Below are positions 26,446 through 35,788 of a stretch of DNA of 52,490 bases, piece by piece. A program made the translations under genes and the position numbers. Source of the DNA: an uncultured Prevotellaceae bacterium (GTDB lineage: Bacteria > Bacteroidota > Bacteroidia > Bacteroidales > Bacteroidaceae). Positions within the stretch are counted from its first letter, which is position 1; each line of letters opens with the position of its first letter. Under the pieces are notes generated by a model. That model was not told where the DNA came from and did no database searches. It was given only the letters and a program-made list of their open reading frames with translations. The stretch spans positions 1-52,490 of the forward strand of contig ONMR01000014.1 of NCBI GenBank assembly GCA_900318995.1, read 5' to 3'.

Positions 26446-27153
26446 ATGAAAAAGTATGCGCTGATACTGATCGGCCTCTATCCGATGGCACTGTATGCCG
26501 TCGGGCAGGAGCAGGACAAGACCGCCGCTTCATCTTTTGAATGGGGAGGCAGGATCGGTTTTGCCGCGACCGGTACATACCTTTCAGACGCATATATTGA
26601 CGGCAAAAGAATTACAGAATATACGCAAGACACCCAGGTGGGCCATTTCTTTGCCCTCCAGTTCAGGCTGAACTTCAACAGGTTTCTGATACAATCCGGA
26701 TTGGGAATCAGCCACAACAAATCGTCATTCTCCATCGACAGCAAGTATCGGGATTCCGGAACAGGAACAGCCGAAGACATCTACTGCTCATACAGTTTGC
26801 ATTCCTTAACGTTGCCGATTCACGCCGGATACCACATCATCAACCGTAGCCCCTATTACATGTCTGTGTTTACAGGCCCCCGTATGAGGTATACACCGCC
26901 GAAACTGTTCTCTACAAAAATAGAGAACCTGGATCCTTATCAGTTTACCGAGTCTGCCGAAAAGTTTATCGTCAGTTGGACAATCGGGATGAGCTTCCAG
27001 ATAGGAAGAACTTTTTTTGACTTTGAGTATGAACAGTCGATAAACGACATAACAAGTCCGTTGAGCGACCTAAGCGGAGCTGACCCTGTCCCAGGATACA
27101 GGCTGGACAGACGTATAGGAATCATATCTTTCTCCTATGGCATCATGTTCTGA
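26446..27153 (+). CDS. Outer-membrane beta-barrel protein (PorT/OMP_b-brl-like)
   Basis: The 235-residue product starts with a signal peptide (1-22) and consists of alternating hydrophobic/polar strands rich in aromatic residues (FFALQFRLNFNRFLIQSGLG, FDFEYEQSIND), ending in a phenylalanine-terminal strand, the usual sign for outer-membrane insertion. It resembles the PorT-like small barrels of Bacteroidetes. I chose the ATG at 26446, 2 nt after the pyrI stop, because it gives a clean signal peptide; the frame is open 15 codons further upstream inside pyrI. The gene sits between pyrI and glyA in one transcript. No substrate is known. Confidence 0.82.
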   Translation: MKKYALILIGLYPMALYAVGQEQDKTAASSFEWGGRIGFAATGTYLSDAYIDGKRITEYTQDTQVGHFFALQFRLNFNRFLIQSGLGISHNKSSFSIDSKYRDSGTGTAEDIYCSYSLHSLTLPIHAGYHIINRSPYYMSVFTGPRMRYTPPKLFSTKIENLDPYQFTESAEKFIVSWTIGMSFQIGRTFFDFEYEQSINDITSPLSDLSGADPVPGYRLDRRIGIISFSYGIMF

Positions 27154-27179
27154 AATTTAAAACCAACCATACATAAACT

Positions 27180-28460
27180 ATGAAAAGAGACCAAGAGATT
27201 TTTGACATCATTGAGCGCGAGCACCAGCGTCAGGCAAAGGGCATTGAGCTGATTGCTTCAGAAAATTTTGTAAGTGACCAGGTTATGCAGGCCATGGGAT
27301 CATGTCTTACCAACAAGTATGCCGAAGGATATCCCGGAAAGCGCTATTACGGAGGATGCGAAGTTGTGGATGAGGCCGAAAGACTTGCCATCGCCCGCAT
27401 CAAACAACTTTTCGGTGCAGAATACGCCAACGTCCAGCCCCACTCCGGCGCCCAGGCTAACGCAGCCGTACTTCAGGCTGTCCTAATGCCCGGCGAAACT
27501 TTCATGGGACTTAACCTGGCACACGGCGGTCACCTTTCACACGGATCGGCCGTCAATTCATCCGGTATTCTGTATCATGCTGTAGGTTATGACCTGAATC
27601 CTGAAACCGGACGTGTGGATTATGACAAAATGGAGCAGTTGGCGCTTGAGGTTAAGCCCAAACTTATTATCGGCGGCGGTTCGGCATACTCACGCGAATG
27701 GGATTATGCACGCATGCGCAAGATCGCCGATATGGTAGGCGCTCTCCTGATGATTGACATGGCTCACCCGGCAGGTCTTATAGCAGCAGGTCTGCTTGAA
27801 AACCCTGTAAAATACGCACACATTGTCACATCTACCACCCACAAGACACTCCGCGGCCCTCGCGGCGGTATCATTCTGCTCGGAAAGGACTTTGAGGATC
27901 CCCGTGGCCGCAAGACTCCGAAGGGAGAGACTAAGATGATGTCACAGCTTATAGATTCAGCAGTATTCCCAGGCACTCAGGGTGGACCTCTGGAGCATGT
28001 CATAGCTGCTAAGGCAGTAGCGTTCGGAGAGGCACTCCAGCCAGAGTTCAAGGATTATCAGATCCAGGTTCAAAAGAACGCAAAGAAACTGGCCGAAGAA
28101 CTGACCAAGCGCGGATTTACCATAGTATCTGGAGGTACAGACAACCACAGTATGCTGGTTGATCTTCGTTCCAAGTATCCGGACCTGACAGGAAAGGTTG
28201 CCGAGAAAGCACTGGTTGCCGCTGATATCACCGCAAACAAGAACATGGTTCCGTTTGATTCCCGCAGTGCATTCCAGACATCAGGACTGCGCTTTGGAAC
28301 TCCGGCCATCACGACACGTGGCGCCAAGGAAGACATGATGGTAATAATTGCCGAACTCATTGAAGAGGTTCTGAACTCTCCGGAGGATGAGTCAGTTATT
28401 GCAAATGTTCGTTCACGTGTAAATGAAATGATGAAAAATTACCCGATGTTCGCTTATTGA
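27180..28460 (+). CDS. glyA: Serine hydroxymethyltransferase
   Basis: The 426-residue PLP enzyme converts serine and tetrahydrofolate to glycine and methylene-tetrahydrofolate, the main cellular source of one-carbon units. The PLP lysine is Lys222 in [25 protein letters not shown] (22-32) and [13 protein letters not shown] (47-59) are family blocks. It starts 26 nt after the outer-membrane barrel gene and is followed by a strong terminator, so it closes the pyrB-pyrI-OMP-glyA operon. Confidence 0.98.
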   Translation: MKRDQEIFDIIEREHQRQAKGIELIASENFVSDQVMQAMGSCLTNKYAEGYPGKRYYGGCEVVDEAERLAIARIKQLFGAEYANVQPHSGAQANAAVLQAVLMPGETFMGLNLAHGGHLSHGSAVNSSGILYHAVGYDLNPETGRVDYDKMEQLALEVKPKLIIGGGSAYSREWDYARMRKIADMVGALLMIDMAHPAGLIAAGLLENPVKYAHIVTSTTHKTLRGPRGGIILLGKDFEDPRGRKTPKGETKMMSQLIDSAVFPGTQGGPLEHVIAAKAVAFGEALQPEFKDYQIQVQKNAKKLAEELTKRGFTIVSGGTDNHSMLVDLRSKYPDLTGKVAEKALVAADITANKNMVPFDSRSAFQTSGLRFGTPAITTRGAKEDMMVIIAELIEEVLNSPEDESVIANVRSRVNEMMKNYPMFAY

Positions 28461-28496
28461 TCCGGCAATCATCCAGATCATTCAGGCATACCCGAT

Positions 28497-28527
28497 AAGC
28501 CCGGCCGCATGGTCGGGCTTGTTTTTT
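28497..28527 (+). terminator. Terminator after glyA
   Basis: AAGCCCGGCC (28497-28506) pairs with GGTCGGGCTT (28511-28520) around a 4-nt loop, with one G-U pair, followed by GTTTTTT. This is a textbook intrinsic terminator on the plus strand. Confidence 0.93.
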
Positions 28528-28568
28528 ACGATTTTGAAAAACTTTTATTTGATAAAATTGCAATAATT

Positions 28569-28599
28569 TTTGCGAAATCGTAAATAGTTTATATATTTG
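28569..28599 (+). promoter_or_regulatory. Full-consensus promoter of the fimbrillin-like/AraC operon
   Basis: TTTG (28569-28572), 19 nt spacer, TATATTTG (28592-28599). Both elements match the Bacteroidetes consensus. Transcription should start near 28606, 15 nt before the ATG at 28621. Confidence 0.8.
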
Positions 28600-28620
28600 C
28601 AATCGTAAAGCTCATATAAT

Positions 28621-29739
28621 ATGAACAGAATTATCACAAAATGGACTATCGCATCTATTGTCGTTTTCGCAATCATTTCATGTGCTGTAGACGAAACCAC
28701 GGATACCTTCGCATCATTCGAGACAAAAAAGGACGTTAATTTTGATGTCGTAATTTCAAAGGACGGGCGCATCGGAACCAGAGCAGACGGAGGATACGAC
28801 AACCTTGTTACAGAATCTGACCAGGAAGCCAAACTTGACCCGAACAAGCCGTTTGGTCTTATGGGTATTGACCCCAATAACAACTCCATCCTGATCAACA
28901 ATGAGAGAGTCCTGGAAAGATCCGGAATAAGGGCCGCCACATTCAATTCCAAAAGTTGGCACAGCGCAGAGACAATTCTGTTAAGCGCATATTACCCCCA
29001 TGTGGAAGAGACGGAATTCCTGTCCGGCAACCGAGCCTATATAATACCCTATCGTCCGGAAGACACAAAAGCCGGCCCACTTGTCTCTATGCCAGTACAG
29101 CGCAGCACATCCTACCTGGATGTAATACCACTTGTTTTCCGTCACATCACGAATGACATAGGTTTCCGCATTTGCGACATAACATATGATCCGGCCCTTC
29201 AGGGACATATCAGGATACGCAAGCTGTCCGCACACAACGTTGCCACGGAAGGTTATTACATTGATTCTCTGGGAAACAACGGCGGCAGATGGGTACAGAG
29301 AGCAATCTGTGATGAGCTTGAGGTCTTCAAAGGCAACGCACGCGTTGGCGTAGGAACTGAGAATGAGCTGTTTGTAGGATCTGACAACCTCGTTTCAGAG
29401 CGCAGACTCAGCAGCCGCTACTACTCCATCCCCGATGAGATAAAGATGGGAAAACAGTATATAGAGGTTGTTTTTGACGTGGACGCCTTTGATTATAACG
29501 GACAGCACATGAAGGAACTCAAGAATCAGGTTCAGTTGTTCCCCATTTACGGAGTTCTGCCGGGAAACAGCTACATATGCGGCAAACAATACACCTTCCA
29601 TCTTGGATTGGACCTTGGAACACTGTACCAGCCGATAGAGTTTTCAGCAACGGTCGGAGACTGGAACAACAGTTACGCCGTAGACATGAACAGCGTATGG
29701 GGAGAAAACAAGATATATGAAGACAATGACTTTTTCTGA
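28621..29739 (+). CDS. Fimbrillin-family-like surface lipoprotein
   Basis: The 372-residue protein has a lipoprotein signal (FAIISC, Cys21) and fimbrillin/Mfa-like features: a RADGG stretch after an N-terminal beta region, a short ILLSAYYPH block, and a C-terminal pattern of YTFHLGL followed by FSATVGDWN. This fits the two-domain beta-sandwich of Bacteroidetes type V fimbriae and related lipoproteins exported to the outer surface. No anchor or tip partner genes lie beside it, so assembly into a true pilus is uncertain. It is the first gene of an operon whose next member, 8 nt downstream, is a membrane-bound AraC-type regulator. Confidence 0.72.
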   Translation: MNRIITKWTIASIVVFAIISCAVDETTDTFASFETKKDVNFDVVISKDGRIGTRADGGYDNLVTESDQEAKLDPNKPFGLMGIDPNNNSILINNERVLERSGIRAATFNSKSWHSAETILLSAYYPHVEETEFLSGNRAYIIPYRPEDTKAGPLVSMPVQRSTSYLDVIPLVFRHITNDIGFRICDITYDPALQGHIRIRKLSAHNVATEGYYIDSLGNNGGRWVQRAICDELEVFKGNARVGVGTENELFVGSDNLVSERRLSSRYYSIPDEIKMGKQYIEVVFDVDAFDYNGQHMKELKNQVQLFPIYGVLPGNSYICGKQYTFHLGLDLGTLYQPIEFSATVGDWNNSYAVDMNSVWGENKIYEDNDFF

Positions 29740-29747
29740 CTTTTAAT

Positions 29748-30878
29748 ATGCTGATTGAAGTTATTTCATTCATTCCTTTCATAACGTGCCTGTTTTGGCT
29801 GGTGCTGAATCTTTTGCTTAATAAAAACGGCAAGGAGTTCAGGACTCTCGGGTATCTACTGTCCTTATTAGGAATAATATCTTTTGCTCAGAACGTCATA
29901 CTCTACGGCGAAAATGATTTGGTATTGCCTTGCTTTTTTGCAAGACAATTCTTTATGCTTCTCCTGATCCCCGCTTTGCTGCTGTATGTTTCAAAACTAA
30001 CCCCAGGCATGGTTTTCAAGCCAGCCAACCTGGCATGGATTGCAGTACCCGTATCATTGCTTTTTGCCGAATCAATCATTTTAATACTCTCCGGAACAGA
30101 CATTGTCATGCACGGGATAAACAACTCTCCCTTGGAACTCGGGACTGACAAAGCTGCCAAAATCATACATATCTGTTCTTTCACGGTTTTTTATTCAATA
30201 TTGGCATTACAAGTGATTATTTGGACTGTTATAACCGTCAGAAGATTATCACAAAAATCACTTAACAGACATTTTCATTTCTGCTCAGCGTTGATTCTGA
30301 TCATTGCTGCAATGGAAACGGCTAATCTCACAGCCGGTCTGAAGGAGTCCTGGCTTTATGCAGCATTGTCAGTTATGCTGTCCGCAGCAATATTCAGCAT
30401 ATCATATGCCCAATTGTTCCCGACGGATACAAAAGCTGTTGTCCCTGACGAAATAAAGAAAGAGGCTGAGACCATTCAGAAACCGCATGAACCCGACAAT
30501 CTGATAATCGAGTCCCATCAAAATCAGATAGAGGAGGAAAACCTGAGAATAAGATTCGAAGACCTCATAGTAACCGAGCAGTTGTTCCTGAAACAGGGAA
30601 TCAGGATATCGGATATAGCCTCAATGCTTGAAACAAACAGGACTTATGTTTCCAGACTGGTTAACAACACTTACAACATGAGTTTCTCGGATTATATAAA
30701 CACGCTGAGGATTGACTATGCCGAGCAGTATCTGATTCACCACAGGGAAGCCAAACAATCCGACATTGCTGCTGCATGCGGCTTTCCGAACGCATCTGCT
30801 TTTAATAATGTATTCAAAAAAATAACAGGAGTGACCCCAAAGATATGGTTGGCAACCAGATCAGGGCAATCAAAATAG
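29748..30878 (+). CDS. Membrane-anchored AraC-type transcriptional regulator
   Basis: The 376-residue product has an N-terminal membrane domain of about six or seven helices (about 1-22, 33-50, 60-82, 92-114, 140-163, 178-198 and 205-220), then a charged linker and a C-terminal AraC-type double helix-turn-helix (about 270-370; GIRISDIASMLETNRTYVSRL, then QSDIAAACGFPNASAFNNVFKK and GVTPKIW). Such proteins keep the DNA-binding domain at the inner membrane. It follows the fimbrillin-like gene by 8 nt and precedes a receiver protein by 11 nt, so it is the best candidate for the output of the signalling island. Confidence 0.88.
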   Translation: MLIEVISFIPFITCLFWLVLNLLLNKNGKEFRTLGYLLSLLGIISFAQNVILYGENDLVLPCFFARQFFMLLLIPALLLYVSKLTPGMVFKPANLAWIAVPVSLLFAESIILILSGTDIVMHGINNSPLELGTDKAAKIIHICSFTVFYSILALQVIIWTVITVRRLSQKSLNRHFHFCSALILIIAAMETANLTAGLKESWLYAALSVMLSAAIFSISYAQLFPTDTKAVVPDEIKKEAETIQKPHEPDNLIIESHQNQIEEENLRIRFEDLIVTEQLFLKQGIRISDIASMLETNRTYVSRLVNNTYNMSFSDYINTLRIDYAEQYLIHHREAKQSDIAAACGFPNASAFNNVFKKITGVTPKIWLATRSGQSK

Positions 30879-30889
30879 TAAAGTGGAAT

Positions 30890-31282
30890 ATGGACAACAA
30901 CAAAGATTACTCAAAGTACACCGTACTTATTGTTGATGACATACCTATCAACATCATCCTTCTCAAGACGATGTTGGCCAGGACAAATGTCAGGATTCTC
31001 ACAGCAATAAACGGCCAGGAAGCACTCGATACCGTGCGTGACCTGAGGCCACATGTTGTTCTTCTTGACATACAGATACCAATCATGGACGGTTGGGAAG
31101 TACTCAAGGAGATAAAGGCAGACCCTGAACTGAAAGAGACCGCCGTGATAATAGTTTCAGCCTACACATCATCCGAAGATATAGAACAATCCATGAAACT
31201 GGGCGCATCCGGATTCATCAAAAAACCCGTAATAATGGATTTATTGCTGTCCAGTGTCACAGCCGAGCTTGATAAGATTTGA
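30890..31282 (+). CDS. Stand-alone response-regulator receiver protein (REC1)
   Basis: The 130-residue CheY-like protein is a receiver domain only. The acidic pair Asp16-Asp17 (LIVDDIP), phospho-acceptor Asp60 (VVLLDIQIPIMDGWE), Ser90 (IIVSAY) and Lys112 (IKKP) are all present, so it should accept phosphate. There is no DNA-binding or enzyme output domain. I chose the ATG at 30890, 11 nt after the AraC gene; the longer frame from 30845 uses GTG and overlaps that gene. It shares VDDIPxN and NGxEAL with the next receiver and is probably its paralogue. Confidence 0.9.
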   Translation: MDNNKDYSKYTVLIVDDIPINIILLKTMLARTNVRILTAINGQEALDTVRDLRPHVVLLDIQIPIMDGWEVLKEIKADPELKETAVIIVSAYTSSEDIEQSMKLGASGFIKKPVIMDLLLSSVTAELDKI

Positions 31283-31308
31283 TTTGTTATCAATTTTCCA
31301 TATATTTG
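31278..31308 (+). promoter_or_regulatory. Full-consensus promoter of the second receiver gene
   Basis: TTTG (31278-31281), 19 nt spacer, TATATTTG (31301-31308). The -33 element overlaps the stop of the first receiver gene. Transcription should start near 31315, 19 nt before the ATG at 31334, so the second receiver has its own promoter. Confidence 0.8.
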
Positions 31309-31333
31309 CACAATCAACAAAGGACTAATAATT

Positions 31334-31753
31334 ATGACACCGACCGACATAAAGAACATTGATCTGTCCAAACACACCGTTTTGGCAGTTGACGACATAC
31401 CGATGAACCTGCTTCTGATAAGCAAAATACTGTCGCGTCTTAACATAACCATAAACACCGCCTCAAACGGCAGGGAAGCACTTGATTTCATATCTAAGAA
31501 CAAGCCCAGCCTGGTCCTGTTGGATCTGATGATGCCGGAAATAGATGGCTATGAAGTACTGAAGCGCCTAAGGGAGAACCCCGAAACAAAAGATCTGAGA
31601 GTAGTGATACTGTCTGCGCTGAATTCAAATGAAGATATTGTCAAAGGCTTCAACATGGGGGCCAATGACTTCATAACAAAGCCTATTATTCTGGAAAAAC
31701 TGACAAGCTGTGTGATAACCCAGCTGCAATTGGTCGAATTGTCTGAGAAATAA
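31334..31753 (+). CDS. Stand-alone response-regulator receiver protein (REC2)
   Basis: The 139-residue receiver domain has Asp20-Asp21 (LAVDDIP), phospho-acceptor Asp64 (LVLLDLMMPEIDGYE), a serine in ILSALNS and lysine in FITKPI. All catalytic positions are intact and no output domain follows. It is closely similar to the receiver gene just upstream but has its own full-consensus promoter. Its stop codon abuts the stop of the convergent two-TM gene with no intervening base. Confidence 0.9.
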   Translation: MTPTDIKNIDLSKHTVLAVDDIPMNLLLISKILSRLNITINTASNGREALDFISKNKPSLVLLDLMMPEIDGYEVLKRLRENPETKDLRVVILSALNSNEDIVKGFNMGANDFITKPIILEKLTSCVITQLQLVELSEK

Positions 31754-32179
31754 TCAGATGTGAATTCCTTTCTCTCTCATTTCATCATCTGCCTTCTTTT
31801 TCTCTTCCATCAATAGGATAAGAAGCCATTCCCGCTGCTCGTTGCTCATACCAAGATCACGGCATGCCGATTCATATCTGTTCAGGACAGCCTCCTGGTA
31901 CCTATGATATGTCACTGATTTCTTTATCTCCTCCTCTATGGTTTCATGTTCAATCCTGTAGCTGTCCTCATAATACTCCCTATAAGACTTTTCTGTTACC
32001 AGTTTCAGGCAATAATAGAACATGGCTCCTGTCAGTATGAAGACTCCCAGAACCCCCAACAGCAAAGGCACCTTCTGAATCAGGCCCATCAATGCCAACA
32101 CTCCGCCAACCATGAAACACAATACAGCAATAAATAGATAGCGGTTCTTAACGATAATACTCTTGATTCCGGTTTTCAT
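31754..32179 (-). CDS. Small two-TM membrane protein of the sensor-kinase operon
   Basis: The 141-residue product has two membrane helices (about 14-33 and 38-58) in its first half and a charged, helical cytoplasmic tail (60-141) rich in Glu, Lys and Tyr. No family was recognised. Its ATG overlaps the stop of the TPR gene by 4 nt (ATGA), so it is translationally coupled as the last gene of the four-gene kinase operon. A helper or linker role with the upstream sensors is possible but unproven. Confidence 0.72.
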   Translation of the reverse strand: MKTGIKSIIVKNRYLFIAVLCFMVGGVLALMGLIQKVPLLLGVLGVFILTGAMFYYCLKLVTEKSYREYYEDSYRIEHETIEEEIKKSVTYHRYQEAVLNRYESACRDLGMSNEQREWLLILLMEEKKKADDEMREKGIHI

Positions 32180-33483
32180 ATCTGGTTAATGTTTTGTCTG
32201 TTCTGAATTATTCTTGTCTTCATCTCATTCTCCACCTCTTTTGAATCAATAGCCTTACGATAGGCATTTCGTGCCTCCAGTTCACTTTTGTTCCTTTCAC
32301 GCAAATAATCCAGATTTTTATCCAGATTCCATTGTGTGAACAGTATCGCCATCGTAACCATAAGGAACAGCAGTATGAATCCAAACATGATTGACATCTC
32401 CTGCTGCGATCTCAGACGTTGCGCTTCCAGTCTGAGACGGGCATTATTCAGCTCGGCATCCAGGATTGCCATATCCTCATTCTGGACAGCAATATAAATG
32501 GAATCCTTAGTCTCCATCAGACTGTTAAGCTGATTGTAGGCATTCTGATAATCATCCCCGATTGCATATAAGATATGCTTCTGTCCGAATCGTTCCTTGG
32601 CGGTTGTAAGGGAATCGGACTTGATAATAGCCTCCTCCAGCATGCCGCAAGAACGCAGCCGGCATATTTCTATCATCAGCTTCGTATCACGGTCTGTCTG
32701 AGAGCGGTATAAAGGGTTACTCACCAATTCCTGGTATGTCTTATTGAATTCATCTTTCTTACCTTGGGCATCATAAAGATATACCTTGGTCAACAAAGTC
32801 TTGACTCTCAGAGATGGATAGAAATCCTGAAACTCCTCGGCCAATGTACAATAGCGCTCCACCTCATCATATCGCCCAAGTTTGATATACTCGCGGGCTA
32901 TCAGATTGTAGATGACAGGAAGTTCCTGCTCTTCCTTGGCACGTATGCTGAATTCGGCGGCCTGACTGAAATTTGAGATTGCCAGTTCTGAATTGGAACG
33001 GAATGATTGTATAAGGCCTATTACCCTGTGGGCATACATCTGACCCAAACTGCTTCCTGATCCGGCAGCCTTGGCCGACATGTCTCTTGCTTCCAGCATG
33101 GCGTCCGAGATACGTCCTGCCATAATCAGCATATTGCAGTAGTCATGCATTGTCAGAAAATAGAACTCGCGCATTCTGGAGTTGTATCCGGACATCGTTT
33201 TTAGTTCAGAGACTATCTCCTTGACTCGCAAAGAATCATTCCGGATGAATCTTGGGGGCAATTCAAGCGACAGGGCCAGCATTTTTATCCTTGAATCGCT
33301 CTTTTGTATCCCATAGCGATAGATGGAATCGGCCAACAGTATATTGGACTCATCAAACTGCCTTATCCTGCCGTTGGCATATTTGAGATACAGCCCATCA
33401 CCTACACCGAGACGGTTTCTTATCTGGGCAGATGCGCAGACAAAAGAAAGGCACACAAGCAAAAAAACTGAAAAACGTCTCAT
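32176..33483 (-). CDS. TPR-repeat periplasmic sensor-like protein with C-terminal TM and coiled coil
   Basis: The 435-residue product has a signal peptide (1-19, ending CASA), a helical TPR-like region (about 30-330), a predicted coiled coil before one membrane helix (about 363-385), and a short cytoplasmic coil ending at residue 435. This is the layout of the sensor half of Bacteroidetes TPR histidine kinases, but no HisKA or ATPase domain follows. The last residues, MKTRIIQN, resemble the lead-in to an H-box (typically LKTAFIQN) and the protein stops soon after. It starts 15 nt after the second kinase gene and overlaps the two-TM gene by 4 nt. Confidence 0.78.
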   Translation of the reverse strand: MRRFSVFLLVCLSFVCASAQIRNRLGVGDGLYLKYANGRIRQFDESNILLADSIYRYGIQKSDSRIKMLALSLELPPRFIRNDSLRVKEIVSELKTMSGYNSRMREFYFLTMHDYCNMLIMAGRISDAMLEARDMSAKAAGSGSSLGQMYAHRVIGLIQSFRSNSELAISNFSQAAEFSIRAKEEQELPVIYNLIAREYIKLGRYDEVERYCTLAEEFQDFYPSLRVKTLLTKVYLYDAQGKKDEFNKTYQELVSNPLYRSQTDRDTKLMIEICRLRSCGMLEEAIIKSDSLTTAKERFGQKHILYAIGDDYQNAYNQLNSLMETKDSIYIAVQNEDMAILDAELNNARLRLEAQRLRSQQEMSIMFGFILLFLMVTMAILFTQWNLDKNLDYLRERNKSELEARNAYRKAIDSKEVENEMKTRIIQNRQNINQI

Positions 33484-33498
33484 AAATCAACTATCAGG

Positions 33499-35787
33499 TC
33501 AACTCTTTACATATGCATTGAAGGTCGAATAGAAACGGCTGCCTATACCAGGCTTGCTTTCAACGTTTACCTGTCCACCCATTTTCTCTGTAAACATCTT
33601 GGCTATAGTCAGTCCGAGTCCTACTCCTGTCTTGAACATATCATCCTTCCAGAATATGTTGAACACTTTATTATGCCTGCGGGGCTCAATACCGCAACCT
33701 GTATCATCAACAAACAGTTCCACTTTCTCCTCATTGAGATTATACCGCCATCCGACCCACACCGTACCCTTTTCCGTGAACTTAAACGCATTCTTGATAT
33801 ACTGCCCCATGACAGCCTCTACCCTGATGGGATCAATCATTGCGAATACATGGTCACGGCCCTGCTCCAATCTGAAACTCAGACCGGATGAGACTGAAGT
33901 CTTCCATTCATTGAATATTCTCTCGACAAGCGGAGCAATCTCTATCTCAACCGGATTCACATCAACCCTACCGCTTTCAAAACGGGAGAACTGGAGAATA
34001 TCCTCAATCATCTCTCCAAGTTGGCTGGAGTTGTCACGGATCAGTTCCACCATCTCTTCCCTCTCTTCACCCCTCAACATGCCGTCATCCGTACTGAGCA
34101 GCTGTGCGAATCCCAAAATGGCATTGAGCGGAGTACGTATCTCATGACTGATATTCATAAGGAATGTCTCCTTATTGGTAATCTCTTCGGCCACAATGGC
34201 AGCCTCGGTCATGTATTCATTGTACAGTACCGTATCATTGATATCAATGACAATACCCGAAAGAGTTCCCAGCATGTGATCTTCGGCTCTTTTTTTGGTA
34301 TTGGGTCTGAACTGCCACCAACGATAACTGTTGCCGTCATCCTTGGTTATTCGGAAATCTTTGGAGGCCAAAGGTTTACCGGCAGCCATTGATGCCAAAA
34401 GATCTGAAAGGACATCTGCATCATCCGGATGCAGTTTGGGTTCAAGGGCCATCAGGTCATCGGCCGAACTTACCACTATACAATCTGCATTCTGCAGTGC
34501 CATATCAAGCATGATACGTTCGTTATCAAGTTCCACAAGAGCATTCTGCAACTCGATATCCTTCTTTCTGAACAGCATATACAGAATCATGAACAGGAAT
34601 CCCAAAAGCAAGAATATGCCCAAGACAATCAGAAGAATAAACTGTGCAGGATGCTGAACGCGCCAAGGAGCCCCTACCACAACAAAACTGTCACTGAAAT
34701 CGCTATAATTCATATCCAGGAGTTCCATAGCCCTCCATGACATGTAATAATTGGCCTTATGCTCTATGATAGGCAGACTTCCGGCACTCTCTCCGTTCAA
34801 GATACGTGCCACATAGGCAGCCTGATCATTCGCTACCGTCTGATATGAAGCGAAATAACCGCACAGTGAACGTCTGGACCCGTCACCGAATCCGTCACGG
34901 ACAGCCGAGAACTGAGGTTTCAGTGTCTTGCTGAGGACCTGTTCGTTCTCAATATCACGCTTGACGGTAAGATACGGAGTCATGGTCAGGCTGTTAAGGA
35001 TCTTTATCCTGTGCTTGTGATAGTCACCGTCACTGCGGTAATTGTTCAACTCGGGCGATCCATTTGAGAATACGTTTATGAATATTGAATCCCTGAAGCG
35101 TTCCGCCAACTGGTCAAGAGGAAGATCCTTAATATGATAATCCATGTTGTTCACGTAAGGTGGACGGTTCAGATCACTGCTAAGCCTTTCCCTGATACGC
35201 TTGTCATAATCAGTAGTATCCAACTCTATAACCACCACATTGGAGTACATCGGTTGTCCCGGCACCGCTGTATAGCTCGCCATACGGACAGCCAGCTCAA
35301 TATTCCGTTGGAAATTCAGAAGATCAGTACATATCGCCGTATTCGTGCTGCGTCTTATCAGAGTCCAGTCCGGACAGTGAAGCCCTGCAGCCACCATCGG
35401 AATGCTGTCAACAGGAGGTAACCATTTGCTGTAATGGCCCTCAAGATAAAGACTTAATGTACGGTCATCTATACAGCATACCAAATCAGGCACCCATCCG
35501 TCATCGTTAAGCCGCTTGAATGACTCCTCCAATGCTTCAGATTGGGCTATGTCGAGATGGCCCGATGAATAGACATTCCTTACATCGGCCTTTATTCCAT
35601 TATCCCTCAATGAAGCAGCAAACGTTTTCTCATAAATCCTGTAGTTACGGAAAATGGAATCATAGACAAAGAGACAAAGTACATTATATGTCTTGCCATC
35701 CGTATGGCTGGTGACACGGTTGCCCAAGCATCCGGAGAACAGCGTCATACACAACGCCACAACAATTATGTATATCCTGTATCTCAT
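33499..35787 (-). CDS. Sensor histidine kinase with ABC-substrate-binding-like sensor domain (second of pair)
   Basis: The 762-residue kinase has a signal segment with a lipobox-like LFSGC (Cys20), an extracytoplasmic domain (about 35-370) ending in RILNGESAGSLPI, a pattern resembling the C-terminal block of ABC_sub_bind (PF04392)-type proteins, one membrane helix (about 382-405), a PAS-like region (about 425-520), HisKA with phospho-acceptor His548 (MNISHEIRTPLNA) and a HATPase domain (about 650-762; DDTGCGIEP, GVGLGL). I chose the ATG at 35787, 1 nt after the upstream kinase stop; the longer frame overlaps that gene. No receiver domain is fused. It pairs with the similar kinase upstream. 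Confidence 0.88.
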   Translation of the reverse strand: MRYRIYIIVVALCMTLFSGCLGNRVTSHTDGKTYNVLCLFVYDSIFRNYRIYEKTFAASLRDNGIKADVRNVYSSGHLDIAQSEALEESFKRLNDDGWVPDLVCCIDDRTLSLYLEGHYSKWLPPVDSIPMVAAGLHCPDWTLIRRSTNTAICTDLLNFQRNIELAVRMASYTAVPGQPMYSNVVVIELDTTDYDKRIRERLSSDLNRPPYVNNMDYHIKDLPLDQLAERFRDSIFINVFSNGSPELNNYRSDGDYHKHRIKILNSLTMTPYLTVKRDIENEQVLSKTLKPQFSAVRDGFGDGSRRSLCGYFASYQTVANDQAAYVARILNGESAGSLPIIEHKANYYMSWRAMELLDMNYSDFSDSFVVVGAPWRVQHPAQFILLIVLGIFLLLGFLFMILYMLFRKKDIELQNALVELDNERIMLDMALQNADCIVVSSADDLMALEPKLHPDDADVLSDLLASMAAGKPLASKDFRITKDDGNSYRWWQFRPNTKKRAEDHMLGTLSGIVIDINDTVLYNEYMTEAAIVAEEITNKETFLMNISHEIRTPLNAILGFAQLLSTDDGMLRGEEREEMVELIRDNSSQLGEMIEDILQFSRFESGRVDVNPVEIEIAPLVERIFNEWKTSVSSGLSFRLEQGRDHVFAMIDPIRVEAVMGQYIKNAFKFTEKGTVWVGWRYNLNEEKVELFVDDTGCGIEPRRHNKVFNIFWKDDMFKTGVGLGLTIAKMFTEKMGGQVNVESKPGIGSRFYSTFNAYVKS

Positions 35788-35788
35788 A

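Noticed and set aside
28621-29739. Complete fimbrial operon (major subunit with anchor and tip genes)
   Set aside because: Only one fimbrillin-like gene is present; the following genes are regulatory, so a pilus operon cannot be claimed.
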